Source: PSRI01 sp041484195 (lineage in GTDB: Bacteria > Bacteroidota > Bacteroidia > Chitinophagales > Chitinophagaceae). From it: a DNA stretch of 64,000 bases. Below are positions 1-8,113 of the stretch, one piece after another (position 1 is the stretch's first letter; each line of letters begins with the position of its first letter). Under the pieces are notes generated by a model. That model did no database searches. It saw only the letters and a list, made by a program, of their open reading frames with translations, and was not told the origin of the DNA. The DNA lies in NCBI GenBank assembly GCA_041484195.1, contig JBGPHC010000006.1:1-64000 (forward strand), given 5' to 3'. A program made the translations under genes and the position numbers.

Positions 1-331
1 CTGACCCTGGCATAATCAAAAAATCAGTGGAATCATTTAATCCCCGGGAATTGATCGCGGACTGGGCGGATACTATATAATATTAGCTATCCCTGACCAT
101 GACATAATCAATAAATCAGTGGAATCATTTAATCCCCGGGAATTGATCGCGGACTGGGCGGATACTATATAATATTAGCTATCCCTGACCATGGCATAAT
201 CAATAAATCAGTGGAATCATTTAATCCCCGGGAATTGATCACGGACCGGGCGGATATTATATATTAGCTATACCTGACCATGACTTAATCAATAAATCAG
301 TGGAATCATTTAATCCCAATAATCCGCGATC
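1..331. repeat. 92-bp tandem repeat, three full units and a partial fourth
   Basis: Units start at 1, 93, 185 and 274, giving periods of 92, 92 and 89 bp. Each begins ctgacc and carries the block aatcagtggaatcatttaat, followed in full units by a ccccggg stretch. The units differ by only a few substitutions, and the third has a short deletion. The fourth breaks off after the shared aatcatttaatccc block. The array reaches base 1, so it probably continues upstream of the window. No reading frame runs through it. It lies on the chromosomal side of the element end at 380, so it is not element cargo. Function unknown. Confidence 0.95.
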
Positions 332-338
332 AAACAAG

Positions 339-368
339 AAAGGGTTACAGCCATCACTGTAACCCTTT
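339..368 (-). terminator. Hairpin terminator, original 3' flank of tRNA-Val
   Basis: A perfect 12-bp stem (339-350 with 357-368, aaagggttacag) closes a 6-nt loop. Read on the minus strand it is followed by a T-rich stretch. It lies directly after the displaced tRNA-Val 3' fragment (380-425), so it was probably the terminator of that tRNA before the element inserted. Confidence 0.75.
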
Positions 369-379
369 CCTTATTTTGT

Positions 380-425
380 GGGAGCACACGGGTTCGAACC
401 GCGGACCCTCTGCTTGTAAGGCAGA
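380..425 (-). repeat. attL: displaced 3' part of tRNA-Val
   Basis: These 46 bp match the 3' part of the complete tRNA-Val (10739-10784) with one mismatch, at 402 versus 10761. The match covers the acceptor 3' strand, T arm, variable loop and the 3' side of the anticodon arm, then stops abruptly at 425. This is the expected footprint of a tyrosine integrase that recombines in a tRNA gene. The mismatch places the crossover inside the identical 403-425 block. On the minus strand the fragment ends in A then CAA, whereas the restored tRNA ends in A then CCA. Confidence 0.93.
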
Positions 426-539
426 CAAAGTTTGTTTTTCGATAATTTTGGATGATTATCATGTAATTGTAAATCAGCTATTTATAAATTTTTTCTTTAT
501 TTTTGTTTAGCCCTGATTATTCATTTTTACTACATTTGA

Positions 540-559
540 TTAAACCATGTTTAAACCAG
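540..559 (+). repeat. Left copy of 20-bp direct repeat, likely integrase arm-type site
   Basis: The sequence TTAAACCATGTTTAAACCAG is identical to 10668-10687 at the other end of the element. It is itself two near-copies of TTAAACCA. It ends six bases before the integrase ATG (566), so a protein bound here could block integrase expression as well as assemble the recombination complex. The arm-site role is inferred from position and symmetry. Confidence 0.75.
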
Positions 560-565
560 GCTTTA

Positions 566-1786
566 ATGAATACGTCAGTAAAAGTCGTTCTCTACAAGTC
601 CAAAAAGCTCAATAACGGTGAACATCCAGTAATGCTTCGGGTGATTAAAGACCGCAAACCAAAATACATTTCCGTTGGCTTTTCCTGCACAGAGGACTTG
701 TGGGATCAAAAAGAAAATCTTCCCAGGAAAAAGCATCCACATTATCAGGAAGCAAAAATTCTCATTGCAAAGAAGAAGCTGGACGCTGAAAGATTAGTAT
801 TAGACCTGGAGAATGATGACAAGAACCTTTCTGCTCATGAGATCAAGGGGCAATTGAAAAAGGAAAAAGTCAACAACCCTTTTGTGTTAGGATACTTTGG
901 TGAAGTTATAAGGCGGCTTATTGCAAGCGGACAAATAAAAAATGCCGAAGTATATAAGGATACCAAAAGGAACCTCTCACTATTTACAGGAGAAAAGGAT
1001 ATTCACTTCTCTGACGTTGACATTTCATTCCTCAACAAATTTGAAGAGCATCTCAAAAAGAATGGTAAAGGGCCGAATACCATTTATATTTATCTCAGAA
1101 CCCTGCGAGCCCTTCTCAATAAAGCAATAAAAGAAAATATTTGCGCTGAAAAATATTATCCTTTCAAAAGGTTTAGTCTCGCTAAATATTCGAAGATCAA
1201 AACAGAGAAGCGGGCAATTAGAAAAGAGGACATTGAAAAAATTAAGAAGGTAAGCCTCAAAAAATATCCTCACCTAACTGATGCGAAGAATATATTCCTC
1301 TTTAGCTTTTATTGTCGGGGGATGAATTTTGCAGATATATCCTTTCTAAAGTGGAAAGATATTAATGCAAATAGGCTGACATACACCAGGAAGAAAACAA
1401 ACGAACTCTTCAACATTGAATTGCTGCCACCAACAATCGAAATTCTAAAATATTACCGTCCATTCACCCGCACTACTCAGCTAAGTTATGTTTTCCCAAT
1501 TCTGAATGAGAATCACATAGAACCGCAAACGATCTACAACCGAAAAGTAAAAATGTTGAGAAAAATAAATTCGGATCTGAAAGAGATTGGTGAGTTGGCA
1601 AAATTGAAATGTGAATTGACTACCTACGTGGCAAGGCACAGTTATGCAACGATTTTGAAAACCAGTGGGGTTTCAATTGCAGTTATTAGTCAGGCAATGG
1701 GGCATGATAGCGAAAAGACTACCCATATCTATTTGGAGAGTTTCGAAAATAAAATAATAGATGAAGCGAGCAAAAACATTTTATAA
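566..1786 (+). CDS. Tyrosine recombinase (integrase) of the element
   Basis: A 406-aa tyrosine-family site-specific recombinase that would integrate the element into, and excise it from, the neighbouring tRNA-Val. The N-terminus (VKVVLYKSKKLNNGEHPVML) fits the arm-binding domain common in Bacteroidota integrases. A SAM-like core-binding domain follows at roughly residues 100-200. Catalytic features visible in the C-terminal half are the first arginine in FYCRGM, the second in VARHSYA, the MGH histidine and the nucleophile tyrosine in THIYLESF. The frame stays open upstream to a TTG at 503. I chose the ATG at 566 because it begins the conserved domain and lies just after the 20-bp repeat. The outward-facing tRNA half-site lies about 140 bp upstream. 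Confidence 0.96.
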   Translation: MNTSVKVVLYKSKKLNNGEHPVMLRVIKDRKPKYISVGFSCTEDLWDQKENLPRKKHPHYQEAKILIAKKKLDAERLVLDLENDDKNLSAHEIKGQLKKEKVNNPFVLGYFGEVIRRLIASGQIKNAEVYKDTKRNLSLFTGEKDIHFSDVDISFLNKFEEHLKKNGKGPNTIYIYLRTLRALLNKAIKENICAEKYYPFKRFSLAKYSKIKTEKRAIRKEDIEKIKKVSLKKYPHLTDAKNIFLFSFYCRGMNFADISFLKWKDINANRLTYTRKKTNELFNIELLPPTIEILKYYRPFTRTTQLSYVFPILNENHIEPQTIYNRKVKMLRKINSDLKEIGELAKLKCELTTYVARHSYATILKTSGVSIAVISQAMGHDSEKTTHIYLESFENKIIDEASKNIL

Positions 1787-1801
1787 TTAACAATTGAATA
1801 T

Positions 1802-2566
1802 ATGCCCACCGAATCACCGCAATCTTATAGAGACCTAGTAAATGATATTTTAGCTAAGAACATAAATAAATATTCGGAGGAAATTGATCTTCATTTTTTC
1901 CCAACTCTTTATTTGGAAGAAGAAATTGGAAAAGTAAACAGTGATTTGACAATCATTCAAAATGAGAATCAAGAATTGACTGCTGTTTTTCTAAATGCGG
2001 CTGACCAAAAACTTAGAAACAAATATTTGTCTGTTGAAGACCTATGCGAGAATTATGTTGAAGAAAAGCTGGCACACTCAACCAACGCTAGGAATATTTT
2101 GCCTATCATAATTGCCCTTTACAGGACAAGAACCTGGCTCGGGGAGAAATTAGCTACTTTAGGTTTAGAAGGCGAAACTAGCGCTACCAATGATACTTTA
2201 GAGATTACTCAAGTGGAAGAACAGGAGGAGTCGGATTTATCAAAGGGCGAATACACTTTAGCAAGAAGAATACTGATTATAAAATACCTTTTCGAAAAAG
2301 GGTTGGAGAATACGAAATTGGCGAACCGTCCAATTAACTATAGCGCAATGGGTAGATTTATTGATTTCATGGTTTCTACCGGGACCGGGCCTGAAGAAAT
2401 TAGAGGTGGTTATCTTCAGAAAATGGTATCAAAGATTTGGCAAAAAGGTTCGAAATATGAAGCGGACCTGGTATTTGTAGCAGACCAATTTGAAAAAATA
2501 GGACTTAATAATATAGCAATGGAAATCAAACAAGACATAAAATCCAAAAATTCTGATAAAATGTAG
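1802..2566 (+). CDS. Hypothetical protein of the element core
   Basis: 254 aa, beginning 15 bp after the integrase stop and so probably cotranscribed with it. I recognise no domain. It is predicted soluble, with an acidic middle (EITQVEEQEESDL) that separates an N-terminal half from a helical C-terminal half containing NYSAMGRFIDFMVSTGTGPE. No signal peptide or membrane segment is visible. Its place between integrase and the excisionase-like gene suggests a role in element maintenance or regulation, but that rests on position only. Confidence 0.85.
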   Translation: MPTESPQSYRDLVNDILAKNINKYSEEIDLHFFPTLYLEEEIGKVNSDLTIIQNENQELTAVFLNAADQKLRNKYLSVEDLCENYVEEKLAHSTNARNILPIIIALYRTRTWLGEKLATLGLEGETSATNDTLEITQVEEQEESDLSKGEYTLARRILIIKYLFEKGLENTKLANRPINYSAMGRFIDFMVSTGTGPEEIRGGYLQKMVSKIWQKGSKYEADLVFVADQFEKIGLNNIAMEIKQDIKSKNSDKM

Positions 2567-2626
2567 ACCCCCTCTACATACCATTTTAGCTTTCTGATTT
2601 CTATGTTTACTGGAAAATAATTTGAA

Positions 2627-2968
2627 ATGGAAAAGCTAATTGTTACAACTGAAACAGAGTTATCAAACCTCATTGAATCATCACTCAACAAAATTTTCCT
2701 CGAGCAGTCTAATCGAATAGCCCAAAAGGATAGCTATCCGGAATTCCTGAATATTAACCAGGCAGCTATATTTTTAGATTTGGCCAAGCAAACATTGTAT
2801 GGATTTACAAGTAAAGGATTAATCCCACATTTGAAACGGGGGAAGAAGCTTTATTTCAAAAAATCGCAATTAATTAATTGGCTGGTCGAGGGAAATAGCA
2901 AAGCTATCGATTCAAAGGCTGATATTCTTACACGCAATAAATCCTCAGAAAATGGAAAATCAAAATGA
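2627..2968 (+). CDS. Excisionase-like helix-turn-helix protein
   Basis: 113 aa. The central block (about residues 41-88: FLNINQAAIFLDLAKQTLYG, then HLKRGKKLYFKKSQLINWL) is the MerR/excisionase-type winged helix (HTH_17 family) that commonly controls excision and early transcription in Bacteroidota mobile elements. The N-terminal 40 residues look like a helical oligomerisation segment. It overlaps the next gene by 17 bp, which points to translational coupling with the replication ATPase. It may bind the 20-bp repeats or act as a recombination directionality factor; neither is shown. Confidence 0.88.
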   Translation: MEKLIVTTETELSNLIESSLNKIFLEQSNRIAQKDSYPEFLNINQAAIFLDLAKQTLYGFTSKGLIPHLKRGKKLYFKKSQLINWLVEGNSKAIDSKADILTRNKSSENGKSK

Positions 2969-4541
2969 GGATATTCTAAACATAAGTCCTCTGGTTGAAC
3001 CAGCAAATTCTTTCTGGGACGAATTTGATTTTCCGCCTTTTGCGCGAGAGAAGGAGATTATTTTTTATTCACCAGTATATGACAAGAACAGGAACTTAAC
3101 CGATGTCAAAATAAATTATACAAAATATCATGAACTCCTACTTTCATTTGGACTTTGCAGATTTGATATCAAGGATGATTTTATTATGGTAAGGATTCAA
3201 AATAATATCATCGAAGAAGTTAAAACAAATACAATTCAAGATATATTCTTCGAATACCTCAATTCGTTGCCGCCAATGCTAGATTGCGATATTCCAAGGG
3301 ATTTACTAATAGAAAAGTTTAACAAAAGCCCTGAAACCTACTTTTCAAAAAAAAGATTCTCCCTCCTGCGCTCAAATTCTAAATATAAATTCATGACGGA
3401 CACAAAAAATTCTTGTTTCATATATTTCCAAAATGGCTTTGTTGAGTGCACTGCGAATGGGTGGCAATTGAAAGATTATAATGAGTTAAGTGGTTGCATC
3501 TGGAAAAATCAAATTCTTAGCCGTGAATTTACATATCATGATGTTGAAGACGCACCATTAGGAATCTTTGCCCAATTTATTTTTAATGTCTCGAATAAAG
3601 ATGAAACAAGATTTAAAAGCCTCCGCACTATTATTGGTTACATGTTGCATACTTACACAGAAGGCAAATTGAGAGCACCCATCTTAACGGACAGCAGAAT
3701 TTCAGAATATCCTGATGGTCGATCTGGAAAATCATTGATAATACAAGCATTGAGCAAAGTCAAACAAACATGTATTATAAAAGGAAAGGATTTTGACCCG
3801 AAAGATAAATTTAAATATCAGGAAGCGGAGTTGGATAATCAAATACTATCAATAGATGATGTGCACAAACAATTTGATTTCGAAATGTTGTTTAATGATA
3901 TTACCGAAGGCATAAAGGTTAATAAGAAAAATCTTCAACCATTCACGATCAGACCGAAATTAATTTTAACAACAAATCGAACCATCAAGATTGAAGGTGC
4001 AAGTGCAAAAGATCGATGCATAGAATTTGAACTTGCAGACTATTATAGCGATATTCTCAGCCCCGAAGACGAATTCAAAAAATGGTTTTTTGGTGATGGA
4101 TTCACAACTGAAGATTGGACACAGTTTGACAATTTCATAATGGCCTGTATTTCATACTATCTTCAAGTAGGTTTACTGAATGCGCCTTCGATAAGCCTTA
4201 CCAGAAGAAAACTGCTTGAAAGCACTAATTCTGATTTTGTGGAGTTCATGGACAATCAAGTAGCAAATCGATTAATTATACCTGGAAATGAATATTGTAA
4301 ACAGGACCTTCATAAACAGTTCCAACAAGAATATCCCGACTATGCAAAAGATGGTCGCCTTTCAAAGCTTCGCACGTTTACGAGTTACATGAAGCTTTAT
4401 GCCAAATACACACCGGGCTTTGCTGAAGTAACCCAATTGGATGAAAGAAAGAGCAATGACAAAAGGTTTATTCGCTTCATGCCACAAGAAAAACAGACAC
4501 TAATTTTACCAATGCGAAACGTCCTTACGTCCTTATCCTAA
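2952..4541 (+). CDS. SF3-type replication ATPase (primase/helicase-like)
   Basis: 529 aa. The C-terminal half is an SF3/D5-like P-loop ATPase: Walker A in YPDGRSGKSLI (about residues 253-263), Walker B in NQILSIDDVHKQ, sensor 1 in KLILTTNRTI, then a C-terminal winged-helix-like tail. Proteins of this kind unwind origin DNA for phages, plasmids and satellites. The N-terminal half shows no obvious zinc finger or TOPRIM motif, so primase activity is uncertain. It is the last gene of the apparent int-to-replication operon. Its presence suggests the element replicates after excision rather than only integrating. Confidence 0.85.
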   Translation: MENQNEDILNISPLVEPANSFWDEFDFPPFAREKEIIFYSPVYDKNRNLTDVKINYTKYHELLLSFGLCRFDIKDDFIMVRIQNNIIEEVKTNTIQDIFFEYLNSLPPMLDCDIPRDLLIEKFNKSPETYFSKKRFSLLRSNSKYKFMTDTKNSCFIYFQNGFVECTANGWQLKDYNELSGCIWKNQILSREFTYHDVEDAPLGIFAQFIFNVSNKDETRFKSLRTIIGYMLHTYTEGKLRAPILTDSRISEYPDGRSGKSLIIQALSKVKQTCIIKGKDFDPKDKFKYQEAELDNQILSIDDVHKQFDFEMLFNDITEGIKVNKKNLQPFTIRPKLILTTNRTIKIEGASAKDRCIEFELADYYSDILSPEDEFKKWFFGDGFTTEDWTQFDNFIMACISYYLQVGLLNAPSISLTRRKLLESTNSDFVEFMDNQVANRLIIPGNEYCKQDLHKQFQQEYPDYAKDGRLSKLRTFTSYMKLYAKYTPGFAEVTQLDERKSNDKRFIRFMPQEKQTLILPMRNVLTSLS

Positions 4542-4779
4542 TTTTTATCCATAAATATAAGAAATACAATTAATTGCGCTATTCAAAAGAGAGCAATTAA
4601 TCTTAGCAAACATCCTTTTCGATCAAGCAAAAAATTAAGAATAGACTCTTCTTAATCCCCAAAGGTCGTGAGGGCGGAAAGATTTAGAATTTTATGACAC
4701 CCTTATAAGGGTTTCCATATATTTATTAAAAAAAAATCATATTTTGCGCAAAGCGCAAACAAAAATTTCTGCTCTTAGG
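4542..4779. other. AT-rich non-coding stretch after the replication gene
   Basis: No credible gene. It holds a perfect 14-bp palindrome, ACCCTTATAAGGGT (4699-4712), A and T runs, and the inverted repeat at 4743-4759. Lying just after the replication ATPase, it could contain the terminator or origin of the element; there is no direct evidence for either. Confidence 0.5.
4743..4759. promoter_or_regulatory. Inverted repeat, site A of a pair
   Basis: TTTGCGCAAAGCGCAAA has perfect 7-bp arms around a 3-nt spacer. A near-identical site lies at 6258-6272. In both, a T- or A-rich tract precedes the site and CAAA then TCTG follows. The arrangement fits an operator for a dimeric regulator, or homologous edges of a cargo module; the role is unknown. 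Confidence 0.55.
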
Positions 4780-5022
4780 TTACAACTTCCCACCTACTTT
4801 CATCGAAATATAGAGACTTTTCAGGCGAGGCCCATATATGACAGAAAAATCATTGGTGACCTTGTCCGCTCGTACAATATGGCTTCCCTGAATAAATAAC
4901 CTCATTGGATCTTTGCCAACTATACACGAAATAAGTGAACGATTTTTTTGTTTAGTTTTACCTAGCATCAACAATATCCATAAATGAAGATTATAATAAT
5001 GTTCAGCTTCATATCCCAGCAC
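4780..5022 (-). CDS. Possible small hypothetical protein
   Basis: An 80-codon frame opening with GTG on the minus strand (LGYEAEHYYNLHLW near the start, FSVIYGPRLKSLY near the end). Its composition is protein-like, and it lies in an otherwise empty stretch beside the inverted repeat at 4743. There is no ATG start and no recognised domain. It could be a remnant of a larger gene or chance. Confidence 0.3.
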   Translation of the reverse strand: MLGYEAEHYYNLHLWILLMLGKTKQKNRSLISCIVGKDPMRLFIQGSHIVRADKVTNDFSVIYGPRLKSLYISMKVGGKL

Positions 5023-5174
5023 GATATTATGAATTTTGCTTTAAAATATAACATCAACTTTATATCTTTATTGAGCAGTCGTAGTCGAGCAACGAATAGC
5101 CTTCCCCAACAACACAAATTCTCGGCGTTGTAAGCCATTTTACCGGCCGTCTTCCAAACATAAAAAATGACACT

Positions 5175-5531
5175 ATGACTAAAATACTCATAGGCACCCT
5201 CACGATCTTCTGTCTAACATCTCTCAACAGACCAAAGCCCACGGATTGTGATATCGAGGAATTCTATAAAGGAGTATCACCAGCAATAGGAACAAAAATT
5301 CTAAATTCAAGCGATGAGCTAGAAGATGTGGAACTTCTTTTAATTCCTATTGACATAAATAAAGGAAAGTATGTTGTAAATGTAACTCGCAAAGGTGAAA
5401 ATCTTTATAAGGTGGACAATAAAAATATTTACATTGAAACTAAATATTGCTATGAATACTCCTATAGTGAAGAAGTAGTTTTGGAAGTTTCGGATAGTTA
5501 TGGATATACAAAAGGGAAAATAATATTCTAA
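5175..5531 (+). CDS. Small hypothetical exported protein
   Basis: 118 aa with a short hydrophobic N-terminus (MTKILIGTLTIFCLTSLN) followed by DCDIEEFYKG and a beta-rich C-terminal half (KYVVNVTRKGENLYKVDN, then IETKYCYEYSY). It resembles small uncharacterised Bacteroidota proteins from accessory regions. Nothing indicates enzymatic activity. It could be a lipoprotein-like or periplasmic protein; the signal peptide is weak. It stands alone between non-coding stretches in the cargo zone. Confidence 0.65.
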   Translation: MTKILIGTLTIFCLTSLNRPKPTDCDIEEFYKGVSPAIGTKILNSSDELEDVELLLIPIDINKGKYVVNVTRKGENLYKVDNKNIYIETKYCYEYSYSEEVVLEVSDSYGYTKGKIIF

Positions 5532-5745
5532 CTCTTTTAATAAATCAAAATAGACGAATGGTTCACAAATAGTTTCAGGATGCCTCATTCCTTATATAAA
5601 CAGAGTTAAGTGATATTAAATTAGTAGCCATAGCGTCAATTGGATTTTGGATATTCCCAATGGACAAACTCTCATTTCAAAAAATGTAAAAAAGACTTAT
5701 CCATTGCTTTCAATAGTATTTAAACAATAACCAAAATTCGATGAA

Positions 5746-6120
5746 ATGAAAAAATTAATTTTATTATTCGTCGCATTCTTTACCCTCGCGGTAAACAGTC
5801 TTCTTGCGCAAACAGTTTATATTACAAAAACTGGCAAAAAATATCATACTTCAAATTGTCAATATTTAAGCCAGAGTAAAATTGAAATTAATTTACAGGA
5901 CGCAATCGCCAGGGGTTACGAACCATGCAAAGTATGCAAACCGCCCACAAATGAAACAATAGTTCAGCAACCGTTAGTTTCTAAACCAAAAACAAATAAT
6001 TCACCAAGGACATCAGGTATCAGGATTGGTTGTATTTGTAATGATGGAACAAGAAGTAATGCGACAGGTAAAGGCGCATGTTCACATCATGGCGGGGTCA
6101 ATCATTGGCTGTATAAATGA
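5746..6120 (+). CDS. Secreted two-domain Cys/His-rich protein (DUF3761-like C-terminus)
   Basis: 124 aa. A clear signal peptide (MKKLILLFVAFFTLAVNSLLA, cut before QTVY) shows export. Residues about 23-65 form a small Cys motif, KYHTSNCQYL then GYEPCKVCKPP, like the Ada-type metal-binding or nuclease-associated module found in secreted proteins. After a Pro/Asn-rich linker, the C-terminus GCICNDGTRSNATGKGACSH followed by HGGVNHW matches DUF3761. The two cysteine clusters could bind metal or form disulfides. It is found in the cargo of the element, with no obvious partner gene. Confidence 0.82.
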   Translation: MKKLILLFVAFFTLAVNSLLAQTVYITKTGKKYHTSNCQYLSQSKIEINLQDAIARGYEPCKVCKPPTNETIVQQPLVSKPKTNNSPRTSGIRIGCICNDGTRSNATGKGACSHHGGVNHWLYK

Positions 6121-6257
6121 ATAATTAGCGGCAACTACATGTAGAAGTTAATATTAAATAAGGAGAATAACCTGCAAAGTCTCACTTTTCTGGTCTAGCA
6201 ATTACAATAGGTATTTTTAAAAATATTTATTGCGTAATTTTTGATTTTTTTCCTATA

Positions 6258-6272
6258 TTGCGCAAGGCGCAA
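6258..6272. promoter_or_regulatory. Inverted repeat, site B of a pair
   Basis: TTGCGCAAGGCGCAA has 6-bp arms around a 3-nt spacer and matches site A (4743-4759) in the arms and in neighbouring bases. It lies about 70 bp upstream of the two tiny genes at 6343 and 6475, so it could be their operator. Confidence 0.5.
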
Positions 6273-6342
6273 AACAAATCTGAAATAATTATTCCGGCTT
6301 TTTTCGGCTGTTATTTTCCACATAGAGGAATAAATACCTAAA

Positions 6343-6465
6343 ATGGGGAAAATCAATATTATCAGCCAAATCATAGGAATTCTTGGATTGATTTATGCAA
6401 TATACAATACCCATCAATTTAAAAAAGGTGTGAAGATTAGCTCTCTCCGACAAATTCGAACTTAA
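6343..6465 (+). CDS. Tiny membrane protein, 40 aa
   Basis: ATG to TAA with one hydrophobic segment (INIISQIIGILGLIYAIYNT, residues 4-23) and a basic tail ending SSLRQIRT. The next tiny gene starts 9 bp after its stop, so the pair is probably one transcription unit. A single-span protein with a basic tail can be a membrane toxin, an anchor or a signalling peptide; none is shown. I read it directly from the bases. Confidence 0.55.
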   Translation: MGKINIISQIIGILGLIYAIYNTHQFKKGVKISSLRQIRT

Positions 6466-6474
6466 ATAAACCGC

Positions 6475-6615
6475 ATGGAGGAGGAAAAGCATGAACATGA
6501 ACATTATACTCCTCAATGGAAAGCTATGCACCATACGCAACAAGAGCTAGAAATATTGTTCAAAAGTCTTCAAAAAATGTTCAATATTTCGGACAAGGAT
6601 GCACCATTAACGTAG
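6475..6615 (+). CDS. Tiny His-rich soluble protein, 46 aa
   Basis: Starts MEEEKHEHEHYTPQW and continues with a helical segment (QQELEILFKSLQKMFNISDK) to a TAG at 6613. It follows the 40-aa membrane protein by 9 bp. The acidic/His-rich N-terminus and amphipathic helix suggest a partner or antitoxin-like role for the membrane peptide. That is inference from the pairing only. No family is recognised. Confidence 0.5.
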   Translation: MEEEKHEHEHYTPQWKAMHHTQQELEILFKSLQKMFNISDKDAPLT

Positions 6616-6698
6616 TGAAATTCCATTATTTAGTGGGACTGGCGAGTGTAAGTGAAGTTATTAATTCTTGGTATCTTAGATTCTTTAAGTTCACAGCT

Positions 6699-7073
6699 AT
6701 GAGCACACCACTTTGGATAGCTTTTTCCATCATTCTTGCTGAAGTCGGGTTTTTAATATCTTACCCGTTGATGTATATCTTATTCAGGTCTCGGATTGTT
6801 TTGGTATCCCTTGCAACCAGGAAGAATATCGGCTTTAGGGCACTCCCTTACATCATGGGATTTATCGCTGGTTGTGCTGGTGGCTTCTGCGCTCTATCTA
6901 TCTTGTTTCTCATTCGCGGATATGCCGGTCTGACCGAGAATTGGCACATAGTTCTCAACATATTCCTCATCTTTTACGGACAGGTCCAGTACCTAGGCCA
7001 GACGCTCAAAGCTATAGCAAGCGGGACCGCCCCTGCACTTGGCTGGCCAGGCATTCTGATAAGAACTCTTTAA
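6699..7073 (+). CDS. Hypothetical multi-span membrane protein
   Basis: 124 aa from the ATG at 6699. The frame is open further upstream, but that part overlaps the 46-aa gene and reads poorly. Three hydrophobic segments are visible: PLWIAFSIILAEVGFLISYP near the start, PYIMGFIAGCAGGFCALSIL in the middle and IVLNIFLIFYGQVQYLG near the end. No conserved motif is recognised. Its last 62 bases overlap a minus-strand gene fragment (7012-7188) tail to tail, so the C-terminus may have been formed at a recombination junction. Confidence 0.55.
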   Translation: MSTPLWIAFSIILAEVGFLISYPLMYILFRSRIVLVSLATRKNIGFRALPYIMGFIAGCAGGFCALSILFLIRGYAGLTENWHIVLNIFLIFYGQVQYLGQTLKAIASGTAPALGWPGILIRTL

Positions 7074-7188
7074 CAAATAATTCACACAACTCCCCAATGT
7101 CAGCAGGATTAATCTCCGCTCTGAGAAAGGATTTATATTTTACATCCAACATTTCTGCTATTCCATTAAGATAATTTTTGAAGAACAT
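7012..7188 (-). pseudogene. Fragment of a minus-strand gene
   Basis: Read on the minus strand, 58 codons from the ATG at 7188 give a very protein-like sequence (MFFKNYLNGIAEMLDVKYKS, then EINPADIGELCELFVKEFL) that turns into unlikely sequence (ASQVQGRSRLL) and stops inside the opposite gene. The frame is also open upstream, back to about 7267. The pattern suggests the N-terminal part of a longer protein cut off near 7040. It faintly recalls the start of DUF6602-type nucleases, but this is a guess. Confidence 0.4.
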
Positions 7189-7200
7189 AAGGTTATTTTT

Positions 7201-8069
7201 GGTAAACGACCTTGTAGGCAGGTCTTTGCGAGAACAGAGGAAGCTCCAGCTCTTAATTTTTTAATTAGGGTTCTTACTCCAATTGTTTATTTGATTATTG
7301 TGTCTGCTTTGCTCTATCAATTCCGATTGGATAAATTTGTTCAGAATATTTACTTCTTTAATTTATATTATTTGATATTTCGATTGCTATTTAATCTCAT
7401 AACCGGAAGAGGTCTTTTGTTAAATTGGTATAGGCAAAGTCTTTATTGGTTAACTATTTGCATTACTTCATATTTAATTTATGAAAAATTAATTATAGTA
7501 AAGTCCAACATTCTACCAGATTTCAACGGCATAGCGAATGAACTTTAGATAATAATTTTGATTTTTATTTTCCATATTTTGAACAATATAAGGTTCTCAC
7601 AAGGGGCAGTCTTAAACGTAAGGAAAAATATTTGATGTCTAGATACAATTATTTTAAGAAGAAATTTGGCTCCATTCTAAAAGAAAGAATTAATGATGAG
7701 AGATTAGAAGCTATTACTTATTCAATAATGATTTACGAAGACTTCAATAGACCTAGAATTGTGAGATGGCTTGAAAATATGAAATTCAGATTGACAAAGA
7801 AACCCCATACACTGGGAGTTATGCAAGTCTATTCAAAAAAAGCAATCACTGATAGGGAAAGCGTAATTCTGGGAATACAAAAAATAAATAGCTCCTATCA
7901 AAAATATATATCCGCCAATCCGCAACTATCGGGCGCTAAGATTGATCCACTGATTTCCTTTAGTACAATAATCATGGATTACAATGGAGGAAGTAGTTAT
8001 CAAGAAGAAGTGAGTACTTTAGCAAGTAAAATAATCACTAAGTTTTATCCTACCGCTCTATCAAAGTAA
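7201..8069 (+). pseudogene. Frameshifted membrane-anchored lysozyme-fold gene
   Basis: Two adjacent frames read as one protein. The first runs through RPCRQVFARTEEAPA and membrane segments (PIVYLIIVSALLYQF, LYWLTICITSYLIYEK) and stops at TAG 7546-7548 after GIANEL. The second is open from 7542 and continues as LDNNFDFYFPYFEQYKVLTR into a soluble domain. In that domain, SIMIYEDFNRP, HTLGVMQV and DYNGGSSYQEEV look like the glutamate, glycine-rich and YNGG motifs of lysozyme/transglycosylase folds. One extra T in the CTTTAG run near 7543-7548 would join them. The 5' end has no in-frame ATG, so it may also be truncated. A separate start for the downstream part (TTG 7632 or ATG 7635) cannot be excluded. 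Confidence 0.6.
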
Positions 8070-8113
8070 TTTAGGTTATAATTTATTTATTAAGAGGTGT
8101 ACCGGGAACATGA

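Noticed and set aside
1..331. CRISPR array
   Set aside because: The repeating unit is 92 bp with no variable spacers between short repeats, and no cas gene is present.
503..565. N-terminal extension of the integrase from a TTG start
   Set aside because: The extension is hydrophobic, not family-like and covers the 20-bp repeat; the ATG at 566 begins the conserved domain.
4699..4712. 14-bp palindrome after the replication ATPase as an element origin
   Set aside because: A single short palindrome without iterons is not enough to call an origin; kept only as part of the non-coding description.
6872..7174. Plus-strand frame of 100 codons
   Set aside because: Arg/Pro/Ser-rich translation typical of a shadow frame of the membrane gene at 6699; its tail lies opposite a better minus-strand reading.
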